A DNA stretch of 64,000 bases from Scytonema millei VB511283. GTDB taxonomy: Bacteria > Cyanobacteriota > Cyanobacteriia > Cyanobacteriales > Chroococcidiopsidaceae. Each line of letters begins with the position of its first letter. The stretch's first letter is position 1. Shown in pieces: positions 49,558 to 58,776 of this stretch. The DNA lies in assembly GCF_000817735.3 (NCBI RefSeq), contig NZ_JTJC03000001.1, positions 629,710-693,709 of the forward strand, read 5' to 3'. The notes beneath the pieces are model-generated. The model saw only the letters and a list, made by a program, of their open reading frames with translations, searched no databases and was not told where the DNA came from. A program made the position numbers and the translations under genes.

Positions 49558-50193
49558 TTGAAGGTTATCAAGCCTTATCAGTCTATATCCAAAAAAGAAA
49601 TCGAGCATCGAGCATTGGATGTACTTCAGCGCGTGCAAGCAAAGCGTAAACGTCCTTTAAAGTTTCCGCTTGATGCGGGACACATGGCTGAATCTCTTGG
49701 TTTGGATATGGATTGCGGCGAAATAGCACCGGATGAACAAGGTGCGATCGCGGCTATGATTTTACCTACAGAACGTAAAATTATAATGAATGAAAGTAGT
49801 CTAAATTTGCCTAAAGGATTTGAAGAATCTTCAATTGCTCACGAAATTGGACATTGGGAACTTCACATTGACAAAAATGCAATTTCTAAATTTGTAGAAC
49901 TCCAAGATTCTGGTGTGGAAACCGCTGTTGAGCCTTTTCTCTGCCGTAGTGTTAACGCGCAGCAAGGAATTGAAAAGCAAGCACAGTATTTTGCTAGTTG
50001 CTTGTTAATGCCTCAATTTAAGATAGAAGACGTAAAGCGGGGACGCGATTTAACTAAATGGAAACATCTTTATGCGATGAAAGATGAGCTTGGTGTCACA
50101 ATTTCTAATTTGACACATCGCCTACAAGACCTTGGTTTGATTTATATTCCCAAAGATTCCAAGCAAATTTATCTTGGTAAAGCTGGATCGTAA
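49558..50193 (+). CDS. ImmA/IrrE-family metalloprotease
   Basis: A zinc peptidase with the motif HEIGH (HExxH) in SSIAHEIGHWELH near residue 95, followed by helical sequence. ImmA cleaves the ImmR repressor of ICEBs1; IrrE/PprI cleaves DdrO in Deinococcus. The start is TTG 49558 preceded by AGGAGA. Placed directly after the XRE gene, it is the likely switch that relieves repression of the Argonaute operon. Confidence 0.88.
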   Translation: MKVIKPYQSISKKEIEHRALDVLQRVQAKRKRPLKFPLDAGHMAESLGLDMDCGEIAPDEQGAIAAMILPTERKIIMNESSLNLPKGFEESSIAHEIGHWELHIDKNAISKFVELQDSGVETAVEPFLCRSVNAQQGIEKQAQYFASCLLMPQFKIEDVKRGRDLTKWKHLYAMKDELGVTISNLTHRLQDLGLIYIPKDSKQIYLGKAGS

Positions 50194-50271
50194 TTTATTT
50201 ACATTTATTAAAGAGCAAATTTACTCTTGCCTATACTAAATTAAAGAGTATCCTCCTTTTAGGAGCAGTTT

Positions 50272-50862
50272 ATGAATGAGACTGCACTTACTTTACCCTC
50301 TCCCCTCAAACTACACATGGAATTGACAGACGAGCAATTCTTCCAATTGTGTCAGCACAACCGTGACTTGCAATTTGAACGCACAGCCAAAGGGGAAATA
50401 TTGATTATGCCGCCAACTGGGGGAGAAACAGGCAACCGTAACTTTGAAGTTACCGTACAGTTAGGAATTTGGAACAAACAGAGTAATTTAGGTAAAGGTT
50501 TTGACTCTTCCACTGGTTTTAAACTTCCGAATGGAGCTAATCGCTCTCCTGATGCTGCCTGGGTAAGACTAGAACGCTGGGAGGCTTTAACCACCGAACA
50601 ACGAGAAAAATTCGTTCCTTTATGTCCCGATTTTGTAGTTGAGTTACTTTCTCCTAGTGATTCTTTAAAAGAAACTCAAGCAAAAATGCAGGAGTACATC
50701 GACAATGGTACTAGGCTGGGTTGGTTAATTATTCGGAAAACTCAGCGAGTGGAAATTTATCGTCCTAATCGGGATGTAGAAGTAGTAGAAAACCCTACAA
50801 CCTTGTCGGGAGAGGATATTTTGCTAGGATTTGTACTAGATCTTAGAACAATTATCTCATAA
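50272..50862 (+). CDS. Uma2/DUF820 family nuclease-fold protein
   Basis: This 196-residue PD-(D/E)XK-type protein of the Uma2 family, heavily expanded in cyanobacteria, has NRSPDAAWV (Asp), PDFVVELLSPSD (Glu) and a Lys in KETQAKMQEYI. Function is unknown; most are stand-alone genes. TTTTAGGAGCAG upstream is a good ribosome site. It sits downstream of the ImmA gene but with its own spacer, so it may be unrelated to the Argonaute module. Confidence 0.88.
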   Translation: MNETALTLPSPLKLHMELTDEQFFQLCQHNRDLQFERTAKGEILIMPPTGGETGNRNFEVTVQLGIWNKQSNLGKGFDSSTGFKLPNGANRSPDAAWVRLERWEALTTEQREKFVPLCPDFVVELLSPSDSLKETQAKMQEYIDNGTRLGWLIIRKTQRVEIYRPNRDVEVVENPTTLSGEDILLGFVLDLRTIIS

Positions 50863-50983
50863 GTTGCTACTGACCATACATCATCATGTCACATATTTAA
50901 CTTGCACGATTGAATGCAGTTAAAATACTTAGCTAATATCAGTATTAGAGGTTTTGACTTTTAACTTTTAACTTTTGACTTGC

Positions 50984-51562
50984 TTAGTCTTGTTTAACCC
51001 AAATAGCCAATCCGCCGCCACGACCGCGAGCCGCGATATAATCTTCAGTGACTAAGAAAAAGGCAAAAAAGGGTAGTTTAGAAATAGGTTGTTCTTCAAA
51101 ACTTCCCAATTTTTTACCACTATTAAATTTTCCCTGATAAACTGTACGATTAAATAAACACAGTTGCATCTGGGTGAAGTCAAAAGCAAGTAAATTTTTC
51201 TTACCTAAATACCGCGCTGGACCTGTAAGCTTAAATAGTAACGAACCGAATTGGATTTGATTGCTAATTTCTAGGTATTCTCTTGCATGAAAAGAAATCT
51301 GCGCTGGCGCAATTTGAGGAATGTAAAAGCCATTTCCTTGAGCTATACCATTCTTCAGTTTGGCGTTACGTGGTGCTGTAAAGTAAAGCCGCCAGTCGCC
51401 TAGAAGAGATTCGAGGGGGTATACCAGGCGTTGCTGTTTGGCTGCTCTTTCCGCTTGTAATAGGGCGCTAACAACCACTTTAGCAGCAGGGCGACGATCG
51501 CTTGCCACTTTTGACAGTATCTCAATATAATCGGGTACAGTTGTAGAGAGTTCACCTATCAT
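50984..51562 (-). CDS. PAP/fibrillin family protein
   Basis: A soluble protein with DWRLYFTAPRNAKLK, ISFHAREYLEISNQ and the C-terminal GRGGGLAIWVKQD resembling plastid lipid-associated proteins (fibrillins). Cyanobacterial homologues are linked to thylakoid membrane and light-stress tolerance. Start at ATG 51562; the frame is open to TTG 51607. It diverges from a DUF2141 gene. Confidence 0.78.
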   Translation of the reverse strand: MIGELSTTVPDYIEILSKVASDRRPAAKVVVSALLQAERAAKQQRLVYPLESLLGDWRLYFTAPRNAKLKNGIAQGNGFYIPQIAPAQISFHAREYLEISNQIQFGSLLFKLTGPARYLGKKNLLAFDFTQMQLCLFNRTVYQGKFNSGKKLGSFEEQPISKLPFFAFFLVTEDYIAARGRGGGLAIWVKQD

Positions 51563-51660
51563 ATATTTTAAGCTCAGCTCTATTAGCTTGAATATCGTTT
51601 TCTGCAATTTAATAAATTATATCAATGTTTATGAAAAATATTAAAATTAAGCGATCGCAA

Positions 51661-52146
51661 ATGAAAATAAAATTCTACCAGCAGGTTCAAATATTGAAGG
51701 CTTGTCTATTATTGACAGCTCTTGGAATTTCGCTCGATATTTCTCATAGTAGAGCAAAGGCTAATAATTTATCTGGTAATTTAACTGTAGAAATTAACGG
51801 TTTTAGAAATCGTGAAGGGCAGGCTTGCGTCAGTTTATTTGCCAGCAGTCAAGGTTTTCCCAATAATAGAAAAAACGTCGTACAGCGTCAGTGTAATAAG
51901 ATTACTTCTGTTCCCCTAACATTAAATTTTAGGAATCTCAAAGCTGGAAATTACGCTGTTGCCATCATTCACGATACTAATGGAGATGGGACGCTCAATC
52001 GTAACGATATAGGAATGCCAATTGAAGGATATGGATTTTCGAGAAATCCAGAAATTCGTACAGCCGCACCTAAATTTAATGATGCAGCTGTTTTAATTGC
52101 TGGTCCAAATACAAATGTGCAGGTTCAGTTGCTCTATCTAGATTAA
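51661..52146 (+). CDS. DUF2141 secreted protein
   Basis: A signal peptide (about 34 residues, with FYQQVQILKACLLLTALGIS and a basic n-region) is followed by a DUF2141 beta-sandwich: LTVEINGFRNREGQACVSLF and IIHDTNGDGTLNRNDIGMP. It is exported to the periplasm or outside; function is unknown. ATG 51661 fits the signal peptide best; upstream ATGs at 51625 and 51631 are alternatives. Confidence 0.82.
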   Translation: MKIKFYQQVQILKACLLLTALGISLDISHSRAKANNLSGNLTVEINGFRNREGQACVSLFASSQGFPNNRKNVVQRQCNKITSVPLTLNFRNLKAGNYAVAIIHDTNGDGTLNRNDIGMPIEGYGFSRNPEIRTAAPKFNDAAVLIAGPNTNVQVQLLYLD

Positions 52147-52151
52147 GACGT

Positions 52152-52337
52152 TTAAATTTCAGGAATAGACAAGCCACGACAAATTTTCTTTGCCAATCGA
52201 TTTGGTATTTCTGTATGTCTTGGTACTGCTTCTACTTGTCCAGTTTGAGGATTATGCCATAAGGAATGAGCAGCTCCTTCTCGTTTCAGATAGCAGCCAT
52301 ACTGCTGAAGATGTCTTAGTAAGCCTCCGCGTTTCAT
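52152..52337 (-). CDS. hicA: HicA-family toxin
   Basis: This small dsRBD-fold mRNA interferase begins MKRGGLLRHLQQYGCYLKREG and has the catalytic His in AAHSLWHNP. At 61 residues it is normal for HicA. It overlaps the hicB stop by 4 bases, antitoxin first, an order often seen in cyanobacteria. Confidence 0.9.
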   Translation of the reverse strand: MKRGGLLRHLQQYGCYLKREGAAHSLWHNPQTGQVEAVPRHTEIPNRLAKKICRGLSIPEI

Positions 52338-52549
52338 TCTACTGTAATGACTTCACGAATAGCACTCTCAGATACACCTTCTAAAGCATCTTCTCTGCGA
52401 TCTACTAAAATCAAACTGATAGCTTCGGCTAAACTTTTTTTACACTCTTCAATTGTGCGACCTTGACCGTTAGCACCAGGAATCTCTAAGCAGTATCCTA
52501 CAAACCAGTTTTCATCTTGCTCGATAATTGCAGTAAATTCATTGTGCAT
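52334..52549 (-). CDS. hicB: HicB-family antitoxin
   Basis: This 71-residue protein has the partially degraded RNase H fold of HicB (FTAIIEQDENWFVGYCLEIPGANGQGRTIEECK). A C-terminal DNA-binding domain is absent or very short, so autoregulation may be weak. It precedes and overlaps hicA. The pair lies about 2 kb from the Argonaute module. Confidence 0.9.
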   Translation of the reverse strand: MHNEFTAIIEQDENWFVGYCLEIPGANGQGRTIEECKKSLAEAISLILVDRREDALEGVSESAIREVITVE

Positions 52550-52610
52550 AGACTTCTCTGCTGACTGTCAAAAAAATCAACAATAGCTGAATAATTAAGC
52601 GTTCGAGCGG

Positions 52611-53285
52611 CTATACAATAGCAGCGACTCGTTCTAACAATCCCTGAAACAATTTCAAGCCGTCCGTACCACCTAAAATTGGATCGGCAGCGCGTTCGGG
52701 ATGGGGCATCATGCCCAAAACATTACCCTGACGGTTACAAATTCCAGCAATGTTATTAACTGAGCCGTTAGGATTGTCGCCTGCATAGCGAAATAGGACT
52801 TGATTATTTGCCTCAATTTCCTCTAAAGTCCGTTTATCAGCATAAAATCGCCCTTCTCCGTGCGCAATCGGGACAGTTATAACTTCCCCTACTGAGTAGG
52901 CTTGCGTCCAGGGTAAATCGGTACGCTCTACTTTTAACTCCACGCGATCGCAAATGAAATGTAAATCGCGATTTCGGACTAAAGCACCAGGTAACAAACC
53001 CGCTTCAGTCAAAATCTGAAACCCATTGCAAATTCCCAACACGAATTTACCTTGTTGAGCGCGATCGACCACTTGCTGCATCACGGGAGAAAACCTGGCG
53101 ATCGCACCACAACGCAGATAATCGCCGTAGCTGAAACCACCAGGGACAATGACAACATCGATATCTGTTAAATCGGTGTCTTCATGCCAAACCATGCGCG
53201 TTGGCTGTTGAAGGATGTCGCGAGTCACGTAGGCAACATCGCGATCGCAGTTCGAGCCAGGAAAAACTACAATCCCAAACTTCAC
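52611..53285 (-). CDS. purQ: Phosphoribosylformylglycinamidine synthase, glutaminase subunit
   Basis: PurQ supplies ammonia for the FGAM synthase step of purine synthesis. The Cys nucleophile is in LGICNGFQIL and the His-Glu pair in MMPHPERAA. Length 224. It is coupled to purS by an ATGA overlap; purL is not in the window. Confidence 0.96.
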   Translation of the reverse strand: MKFGIVVFPGSNCDRDVAYVTRDILQQPTRMVWHEDTDLTDIDVVIVPGGFSYGDYLRCGAIARFSPVMQQVVDRAQQGKFVLGICNGFQILTEAGLLPGALVRNRDLHFICDRVELKVERTDLPWTQAYSVGEVITVPIAHGEGRFYADKRTLEEIEANNQVLFRYAGDNPNGSVNNIAGICNRQGNVLGMMPHPERAADPILGGTDGLKLFQGLLERVAAIV

Positions 53286-53563
53286 ATTGACGCTCCCATC
53301 TCTACAGCAACTTCTTTCAAATCGAAGCGGTAATTTTCAATCGTCGGATTAGCCAAGAGGCGATTGCACATCCGATCCAATTGTTCTGTGGCTGTTTTTT
53401 CATCTACTGCCGTCAGATGCAACTCGATATACTTGCCAATTCTGACATGCTCTACGTTATCGTAACCCATATGACTCAAACCAGACTGAACGGCTGTGCC
53501 TGCTGGGTCGAGGACAGAGGGTCGCAGGGTGACATAGATGCGAGCTAAATACTTTCGTAACAC
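53282..53563 (-). CDS. purS: Phosphoribosylformylglycinamidine synthase subunit PurS
   Basis: A short PurS that bridges PurQ and PurL. It contains YLARIYVTLRPSVLDPAG and GKYIELHLTA. GTG 53563 gives the normal N-terminus (VLRKYLARIY); the frame is open to 53587. Its stop overlaps the purQ ATG. Confidence 0.93.
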   Translation of the reverse strand: MLRKYLARIYVTLRPSVLDPAGTAVQSGLSHMGYDNVEHVRIGKYIELHLTAVDEKTATEQLDRMCNRLLANPTIENYRFDLKEVAVEMGASM

Positions 53564-53706
53564 TTGACTTGATTCCCAATCCCACAAAGGCTATAATAAC
53601 TCCTTCTGGAGACAGCTTGACGGAATAAACAGTATTCGCTTTGAGCTAGTTTAGAAAGCAAGAGAAGTGCGACCGCCTCTTCAGTCATCAAACTCAGATA
53701 CTGTCT

Positions 53707-54114
53707 ATGAAAGCCGAGAAAGCTGAACGTACTCGCAGTCAAGAACGAATCCTGCATTTACTCAAAAACTCAAATAAGTCTATATCTGCCCAAGATATTT
53801 ACGTAGAACTTCGCAATCGCAATCAAAGCATCGGTCTAGCCACAGTCTATCGCGCTTTAGAAGCATTGAAACTCGAAGGAGTCGTGCAAGTCAGAACGCT
53901 AGCCTCTGGCGAATCTCTCTACAGTTGCGTCCAGCAAGATAAACATCACCTGACTTGCCTGCAATGTGGCAAATCGATTCCGATCCATCAATGTCCCGTC
54001 CACGAGTTAGAAACCCAGCTGAATAAATCGCACAAATTCAAAATTTTCTATCACACTTTAGAATTTTTCGGCTTGTGCGATCGGTGTCAGGCTGAGGCAT
54101 TGCAAGAGAGCTGA
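53707..54114 (+). CDS. zur: Fur-family regulator, Zur/FurB type
   Basis: It has an N-terminal winged helix (LATVYRALEALKLEG) and a metal domain with two CxxC pairs, Cys84/87 (TCLQC) and Cys124/127 (GLCDRC). It is closer to the cyanobacterial FurB/Zur zinc regulator than to FurA or PerR as I recall those sequences. Zur represses zinc uptake genes when zinc is plentiful. It is divergent from purS. The subtype is inferred; the family is certain. Confidence 0.78.
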   Translation: MKAEKAERTRSQERILHLLKNSNKSISAQDIYVELRNRNQSIGLATVYRALEALKLEGVVQVRTLASGESLYSCVQQDKHHLTCLQCGKSIPIHQCPVHELETQLNKSHKFKIFYHTLEFFGLCDRCQAEALQES

Positions 54115-54192
54115 GGAGGCTGAGGGAAACAAGAGCTGAGGAAGAGCAAGACAATGCTAGTCACTAGCCACCAGCCACTAGCCACTCACTGG

Positions 54193-55140
54193 TCACCGAT
54201 CGCCGATCATAGAACGCATACCCTCGATCGTCCCAGGAATGCTGCGGGGGTCCATGAACATAACTTTGCTGCTGTCGCTGCTGCCGATTTGCTTACCCAT
54301 GTCTAGATAATGTTGGGCGATTAAAAATTGTAAAGCTTCGGCAGCGTGTGGTTCTGTTTGCAAAATTTTGGCAATAATTTGTAACGCCTCGGAAGTGGCT
54401 TGTGCTTGCAAAATTTGTTGTTGGCGTTCGGCTTGCGCCTGCATAATAATCGTCTTTTGTTGCGCCTCGGCTTGCAGAATTGTGGCTTTTTGTTGGGCTT
54501 CAGCTTCGAGTACCTGCGCTTCCGCTTTTCCTTTGGCGCTGTTAACTGCCGATTCGCGATCGCCCTCTGAAGTCAAAATCGATGCCCGTTTGCGGCGTTC
54601 TGCTGCCATTTGCAGTTCCATCGACTCTTGCACCGCCTTGGAGGGAATAATATCGCGCAATTCCACTCGCGTTACTTTTACGCCCCAAGGATCGGTAGCA
54701 ATATCTAAATCCTGTAGCAAAATTTCGTTGATTTGGGTTCGCGCAGTAAAGGTTTGATCCAACTCTAGTTGTCCCATTTCCGCCCGAATTTGTGTCAGTA
54801 CCAAATTCACCATTGCCGATTGGAGATTTTCTACCTTGTACCAGGCTTTTTCCATATCGACAATCCGCCAGTAAACCACAGCATCGACTTCAATGCCTAC
54901 GTTGTCGCGGGTGATGCATTTTTGGGGTGGAATATCTAAAACTTTTTCCCGAATTGTTTCGCGAAAGACAATGCGATCGAGTACGGGAACGACAATATTT
55001 AGACCTGGTTGCAGTTTTTTGTGGTAACTACCAAATCTCTCTACCAAAGCTTCATTGCCTTGATTGATGATTTTGACGGAGCTAGCTAGGGTAGAACCAC
55101 CACCCAATGCTAGTACTATAAGTAAAAATAATTGTTCCAT
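54193..55140 (-). CDS. SPFH/stomatin-like protein
   Basis: An N-terminal membrane helix ([18 protein letters not shown]) is followed by an SPFH domain ([21 protein letters not shown]) and a long coiled coil with Ala/Glu/Gln repeats ([18 protein letters not shown]), ending in [13 protein letters not shown]. It is stomatin/QmcA-like. The NfeD gene lies just upstream on the same strand, the usual NfeD-stomatin pair that organises membrane microdomains. Confidence 0.92.
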   Translation of the reverse strand: MEQLFLLIVLALGGGSTLASSVKIINQGNEALVERFGSYHKKLQPGLNIVVPVLDRIVFRETIREKVLDIPPQKCITRDNVGIEVDAVVYWRIVDMEKAWYKVENLQSAMVNLVLTQIRAEMGQLELDQTFTARTQINEILLQDLDIATDPWGVKVTRVELRDIIPSKAVQESMELQMAAERRKRASILTSEGDRESAVNSAKGKAEAQVLEAEAQQKATILQAEAQQKTIIMQAQAERQQQILQAQATSEALQIIAKILQTEPHAAEALQFLIAQHYLDMGKQIGSSDSSKVMFMDPRSIPGTIEGMRSMIGDR

Positions 55141-55165
55141 AGAAGTGAGTTGTGAGTAGTGAGTA

Positions 55166-55193
55166 GTAGGGGCGCACTGCTGTGCGCCCGTAC
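55166..55193. repeat. GGGGCGCAC-family inverted repeat
   Basis: Palindrome with GTAGGGGCGCAC and GTGCGCCCGTAC arms in the spacer between the NfeD and stomatin-like genes. A second half-unit (GCGCGCCCGTACAGCAG) follows at about 55198. Confidence 0.75.
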
Positions 55194-55231
55194 AAAAATT
55201 TAGATAGCGCGCCCGTACAGCAGTATTAGTC

Positions 55232-55666
55232 TTAATGATGAATTAGGCTTTCTGGCATCACGATTAACGTAGTCCCCTCTCGACTGACGACATAAACTTT
55301 TTGTTGTGGAAGTATGCTGAGCTTTTCGTCAGCACATTTTGCCCGCCAAGAATTCCCTTCGTATAACACCCGTCCCTCTTTCCCCGCAGTAATTTCGGTT
55401 AGAGTCTCCGCTACTGTAGCATCTCGAATTTTAGAGTGTCGCTGAGGCACTGAGATTAAGCGTCGTGACAGCAAGACACAAGCTGTGGATAAGGCAAGCC
55501 ATACGACGACTTGCAAGCCTAGATGAGGCAAAATTGGCACTGCTATGGCGACGACAACGGCACTAACTCCCATTGCGAAGCATACAAAGGCTGTAGGTAG
55601 CACGAGTTCGATCGCACAAAGAGCGATCCCGAGAAGCAACCACAACCAGACAAGATTAATTGACAT
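55232..55666 (-). CDS. NfeD family membrane protein
   Basis: This 144-residue protein has three N-terminal hydrophobic helices and a C-terminal OB-fold ([16 protein letters not shown]..., [11 protein letters not shown]). It is a short NfeD without the protease domain and pairs with the downstream stomatin-like protein. The start is preceded by a repeat-free AT stretch. Confidence 0.88.
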   Translation of the reverse strand: MSINLVWLWLLLGIALCAIELVLPTAFVCFAMGVSAVVVAIAVPILPHLGLQVVVWLALSTACVLLSRRLISVPQRHSKIRDATVAETLTEITAGKEGRVLYEGNSWRAKCADEKLSILPQQKVYVVSREGTTLIVMPESLIHH

Positions 55667-56014
55667 TTTTTAGATTTTGCGCTGTCTATCTTAAGTTTTA
55701 CTCTTTTCTACTCCTAACCGTCACTTAGAAGTCGTAAGTCGGGAGAGTGGCTAGTGGCTAGTGGCTAGTGGGTAGTAAATAGGGTGTGGGGTGTGGGGTG
55801 TGGGGATTTTGGATATTGAATTGATTTTCCCCTCTGCTCCTCTGCACCTGAAGCTCCCTGCTCCCTGCTCCCTGCTCCCTCATAACTGATAACTGACAAC
55901 TGAAACGTAGGGGACGATCTTATGCAAAGATAAAAGATTGTGACAAGTAAGCACTGATACAGAGGACGAGCAGTGGTGCAAGTCTGTGGAGAGGAAACAG
56001 TAGGTTCAAAGGTT
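55667..56014. other. Repeat-rich spacer upstream of ftrV
   Basis: Runs of GTGGCTAGTG, GGGTGTGGGG, CTCCCTG and AACTGATA lie between 55750 and 55900. The last 100 bases contain the ftrV leader. No other gene is seen. Confidence 0.6.
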
Positions 56015-56239
56015 ATGAAAGTTGGCGATCGCGTTCGTGTTAAAGAATCCGTTATCGTATACCATCACCCAGAACACCGCAACCAACCCTTCGACATTAA
56101 AGGTTTGGAAGGAGATGTGTTGGGTATTGTTAATGAGTGGCATGGCAGACCTGTAAGTGCCAACTTACCTGTTTACGTGCAGTTTAGTAAAAAGTTCAAA
56201 GCACATTTACGGGAGAATGAAGTCGAACCCATATCGTAG
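56015..56239 (+). CDS. ftrV: Ferredoxin-thioredoxin reductase variable chain
   Basis: The small subunit of the iron-sulfur enzyme that passes light-driven electrons from ferredoxin to thioredoxin. It reads KVGDRVRVKESVIVYHHPEH, then GLEGDVLGIVNEWHGRP, and ends VYVQFSKKFKAHLRENE. ATG 56015 gives 74 residues, the usual length; the frame is open to GTG 55973. The catalytic chain (ftrC) is elsewhere. Confidence 0.92.
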   Translation: MKVGDRVRVKESVIVYHHPEHRNQPFDIKGLEGDVLGIVNEWHGRPVSANLPVYVQFSKKFKAHLRENEVEPIS

Positions 56240-56266
56240 AAAAGCACCAAATTGGTGCTTTTCTAC
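56236..56266 (+). terminator. Hairpin terminator after ftrV
   Basis: A 15-base-pair near-perfect inverted repeat (GTAGAAAAGCACC and its complement) begins at the ftrV stop. The arm ends in a T-rich stretch within the stem. Confidence 0.7.
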
Positions 56267-56402
56267 AAATAATGGCTGCGGCGAAACCAACTTTTGAATG
56301 TTGAGTTCGCCCTGCATTTGTGGCAATTCTTGCCAATGTCTCGCTCTGACAGTGTTTGCGTTTTAAACGCTCGTGACTCCTCAGCTATTACCCATTCCTC
56401 TT

Positions 56403-56927
56403 TCAAAAATCAAAACAGCTATTCTTAAAAGGTTTTGGCTTTCCTGATAGGGCTGAGTTAGCAGCTTGTTCGGCAGCCTTGGCTAAAGCTGCTGCAACTT
56501 GTTCGGCGCGGTGACGAGTCAAAGACCAAATTAGCGGAGATAGCCAGCCATCTAGAGTAACAGAATAAGAGACGCAGGTACCGCAAACGGTAGATTCGAC
56601 TTTATAGGTAATGTGTTCTTCCACTCCTGGGATGGCAAGCACGCGCACGCGCAATAATTCTCTAGGACATACGCTTTCCACAAAGATCCGAATTGGGAAG
56701 GGTCCCATCCGGGTGACGGCTTCAAAAATTAATCCCGGCTTCGGAACTAAGCCGTAGGGTACATTAGTTTTGGTCAGTAACGGATGCCATGAAACGTCTG
56801 CTAAGTCAACTACCTTTTGCCATAATTCATCTACCGAAGCCGAACTAATTTGTCTGTAAGTACGTACTAAAGAACACTGAACGCGACGACCCTTGCGCTG
56901 AATCAATTTTGATATATAGCGTCGCAT
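56403..56927 (-). CDS. SRPBCC-fold protein
   Basis: This 174-residue START/polyketide-cyclase-like protein has SASVDELWQKVVDLADVSWHP and TLDGWLSPLIWSLTRHRAEQV near the end. Family members bind hydrophobic ligands. ATG 56927 with GGAGG 9 bases upstream decides the start. The ligand is unknown; the neighbours give no hint. Confidence 0.8.
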   Translation of the reverse strand: MRRYISKLIQRKGRRVQCSLVRTYRQISSASVDELWQKVVDLADVSWHPLLTKTNVPYGLVPKPGLIFEAVTRMGPFPIRIFVESVCPRELLRVRVLAIPGVEEHITYKVESTVCGTCVSYSVTLDGWLSPLIWSLTRHRAEQVAAALAKAAEQAANSALSGKPKPFKNSCFDF

Positions 56928-57334
56928 TTTCTGATTCCTCCTTTTGCCTGTTGAGCTTAGCAGGCATTCTGACTTCGGCGGCAACCAAGGCAAGTATTAA
57001 TGATGATTATTTTGGGCAAACTTTCTCTAGAATACTCAATTAGAGTTTAGTATTTCACTGAAGATTTTCGCTTCGCTGTATTATGGGGTGTTAATTTGAG
57101 GGACAATATGTTCAGTGGTCTATTATCTGGATTGACTCAACGGATGATCTTAAGTCATTTGCAATTGGTGCGATCGCGGTTTGAAATATGACTCGATTGT
57201 GACTGAGTAATGTAAAGCATTTTTAAGTTTTGCCAGTTAAATATTGCTTTCCCTGCTCAAAGCTTTCAGACTTACACAAAATTGTAGATGTTCCTTGCCA
57301 CAAAATAAAAATTTAACAGAATTTTATTGAGAAC
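56928..57334. other. Intergenic region between divergent SRPBCC and hemF genes
   Basis: About 400 bases, AT-rich, with one HIP1 site. A 27-codon frame at 57108-57191 with GAGGG before its ATG is the only thing resembling a gene and is weak. No clear promoter motif was identified for hemF. Confidence 0.5.
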
Positions 57335-58366
57335 ATGACGACTGCTTCTACAGCCCAACCAACTTCCTCCCAATCCTTACCCCCAACTGATGCGAAAGAA
57401 CGAGTCAGCCAGTGGATGAAACAATTACAAGATAAGATTTGTCAAGCTCTCGAATCAGCGGATGGTGCGGGTAAATTTCAGCAAGACGAGTGGGAACGAG
57501 AAGAAGGCGGCGGCGGGCGATCGCGCGTGATGCGTGAAGGTAATGTATTAGAACAAGGAGGAGTCAATTTCTCCGAGGTATGGGGTTCTCATTTACCGCC
57601 GTCGATTTTAACCCAACGCCCAGAGGCAGCAGGACATAAATTTTACGCCACGGGTACTTCAATGGTGTTACATCCCCGTAACCCTTACATACCAACAGTT
57701 CACCTAAATTATCGCTATTTTGAGGCTGGTCCCGTTTGGTGGTTTGGTGGTGGGATAGATTTAACCCCCTATTACCCATTTGCTGAAGACGCAGCCCATT
57801 TCCACAAAACACTGAAGCAAGCTTGCGATAACCATCATCCAGAATACTACCCAGTCTTTAAGCGCTGGTGTGACGAGTATTTCTATTTGAAACACCGTCA
57901 AGAGACTCGCGGTGTCGGCGGAATCTTTTTTGATTACCAAGATGGTAGGGAGGGACAACTGTATCGCGGACCTCATTCTGATAGTCCGGCGGCTGTTTAT
58001 AGCAACCAACTGGGTAATCAACCCTCTCGTAGCTGGGAAGAAATCTTTGCTTTCGTGTGCGACTGCGGCGAGGCGTTTTTACCATCCTACTTACCGATTA
58101 TCGATCGCCGTCAGAATATAGAATATGGCGATCGCGAACGCAATTTCCAACTCTATCGACGCGGACGTTACGTGGAATTTAACTTAGTTTACGACCGAGG
58201 CACGATTTTCGGGTTACAGACCAACGGACGCACGGAATCAATTTTGATGTCTCTCCCTCCCTTGGTGCGCTGGGAATACGGTTACACGCCAGAACCCAAC
58301 ACTCCCGAAGCCGAATTGTACGAAACTTTCCTCAAACCCCAAGATTGGGCAAATTGGAAACCCTAA
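57335..58366 (+). CDS. hemF: Oxygen-dependent coproporphyrinogen III oxidase
   Basis: HemF converts coproporphyrinogen III to protoporphyrinogen IX on the way to haem, chlorophyll and bilins. It includes [27 protein letters not shown] as the conserved core, [15 protein letters not shown], and [20 protein letters not shown] near the end. 343 residues; intact. Confidence 0.97.
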   Translation: MTTASTAQPTSSQSLPPTDAKERVSQWMKQLQDKICQALESADGAGKFQQDEWEREEGGGGRSRVMREGNVLEQGGVNFSEVWGSHLPPSILTQRPEAAGHKFYATGTSMVLHPRNPYIPTVHLNYRYFEAGPVWWFGGGIDLTPYYPFAEDAAHFHKTLKQACDNHHPEYYPVFKRWCDEYFYLKHRQETRGVGGIFFDYQDGREGQLYRGPHSDSPAAVYSNQLGNQPSRSWEEIFAFVCDCGEAFLPSYLPIIDRRQNIEYGDRERNFQLYRRGRYVEFNLVYDRGTIFGLQTNGRTESILMSLPPLVRWEYGYTPEPNTPEAELYETFLKPQDWANWKP

Positions 58367-58380
58367 GCTAGCATCCTTTG

Positions 58381-58406
58381 TAGAGACGTTGTGTGTAACG
58401 TCTCTA
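58381..58406. terminator. Hairpin after hemF
   Basis: 10-base-pair stem TAGAGACGTT/AACGTCTCTA with loop GTGTGT. The arms are those of the 32-base palindrome at 21755, so the two are copies of one dispersed unit. Confidence 0.65.
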
Positions 58407-58437
58407 TAACTCATCAGAATTGTATGAGTAGAAAGTT

Positions 58438-58776
58438 ATGTCTGAGTCATTACAATACATCACTAATCAAGAGGGCAAACAAGTCGGCGTACTACTGGAT
58501 ATGGAAACGTACCGTAGACTAGTTTCTCTTCCATCTGATGCAGAAATTCTATCAGGATTAAGTGTAGATGAACTACGCGCCTTAGCAGATAGTATGCTAG
58601 CTCCTGCTGCTCAAACTCAACTAAGTGAATTACTGGCTCGAAATGCCGAAAACCAGCTTTGTACAGATGAAATAGCAGTTCTAGAGCGTTTGTTGACGCA
58701 GGTTGACCAGCTTAATATTCTCAAAACAAGAGCTAGATATACTCTCAATTTACAGCACCAGTCAGACATAGCGTGA
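58438..58776 (+). CDS. Antitoxin-like protein before an HNH gene
   Basis: This 112-residue protein starts SESLQYITNQEGKQVGVLLDMETYRRL, reminiscent of Phd/RelB-like antitoxins that carry such ribbon motifs, and ends with helical sequence. It precedes an HNH nuclease gene. A second, diverged copy of its last 60 bases lies immediately after the stop, part of a 64-base tandem duplication. Whether it is an antitoxin is inferred. Confidence 0.65.
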   Translation: MSESLQYITNQEGKQVGVLLDMETYRRLVSLPSDAEILSGLSVDELRALADSMLAPAAQTQLSELLARNAENQLCTDEIAVLERLLTQVDQLNILKTRARYTLNLQHQSDIA

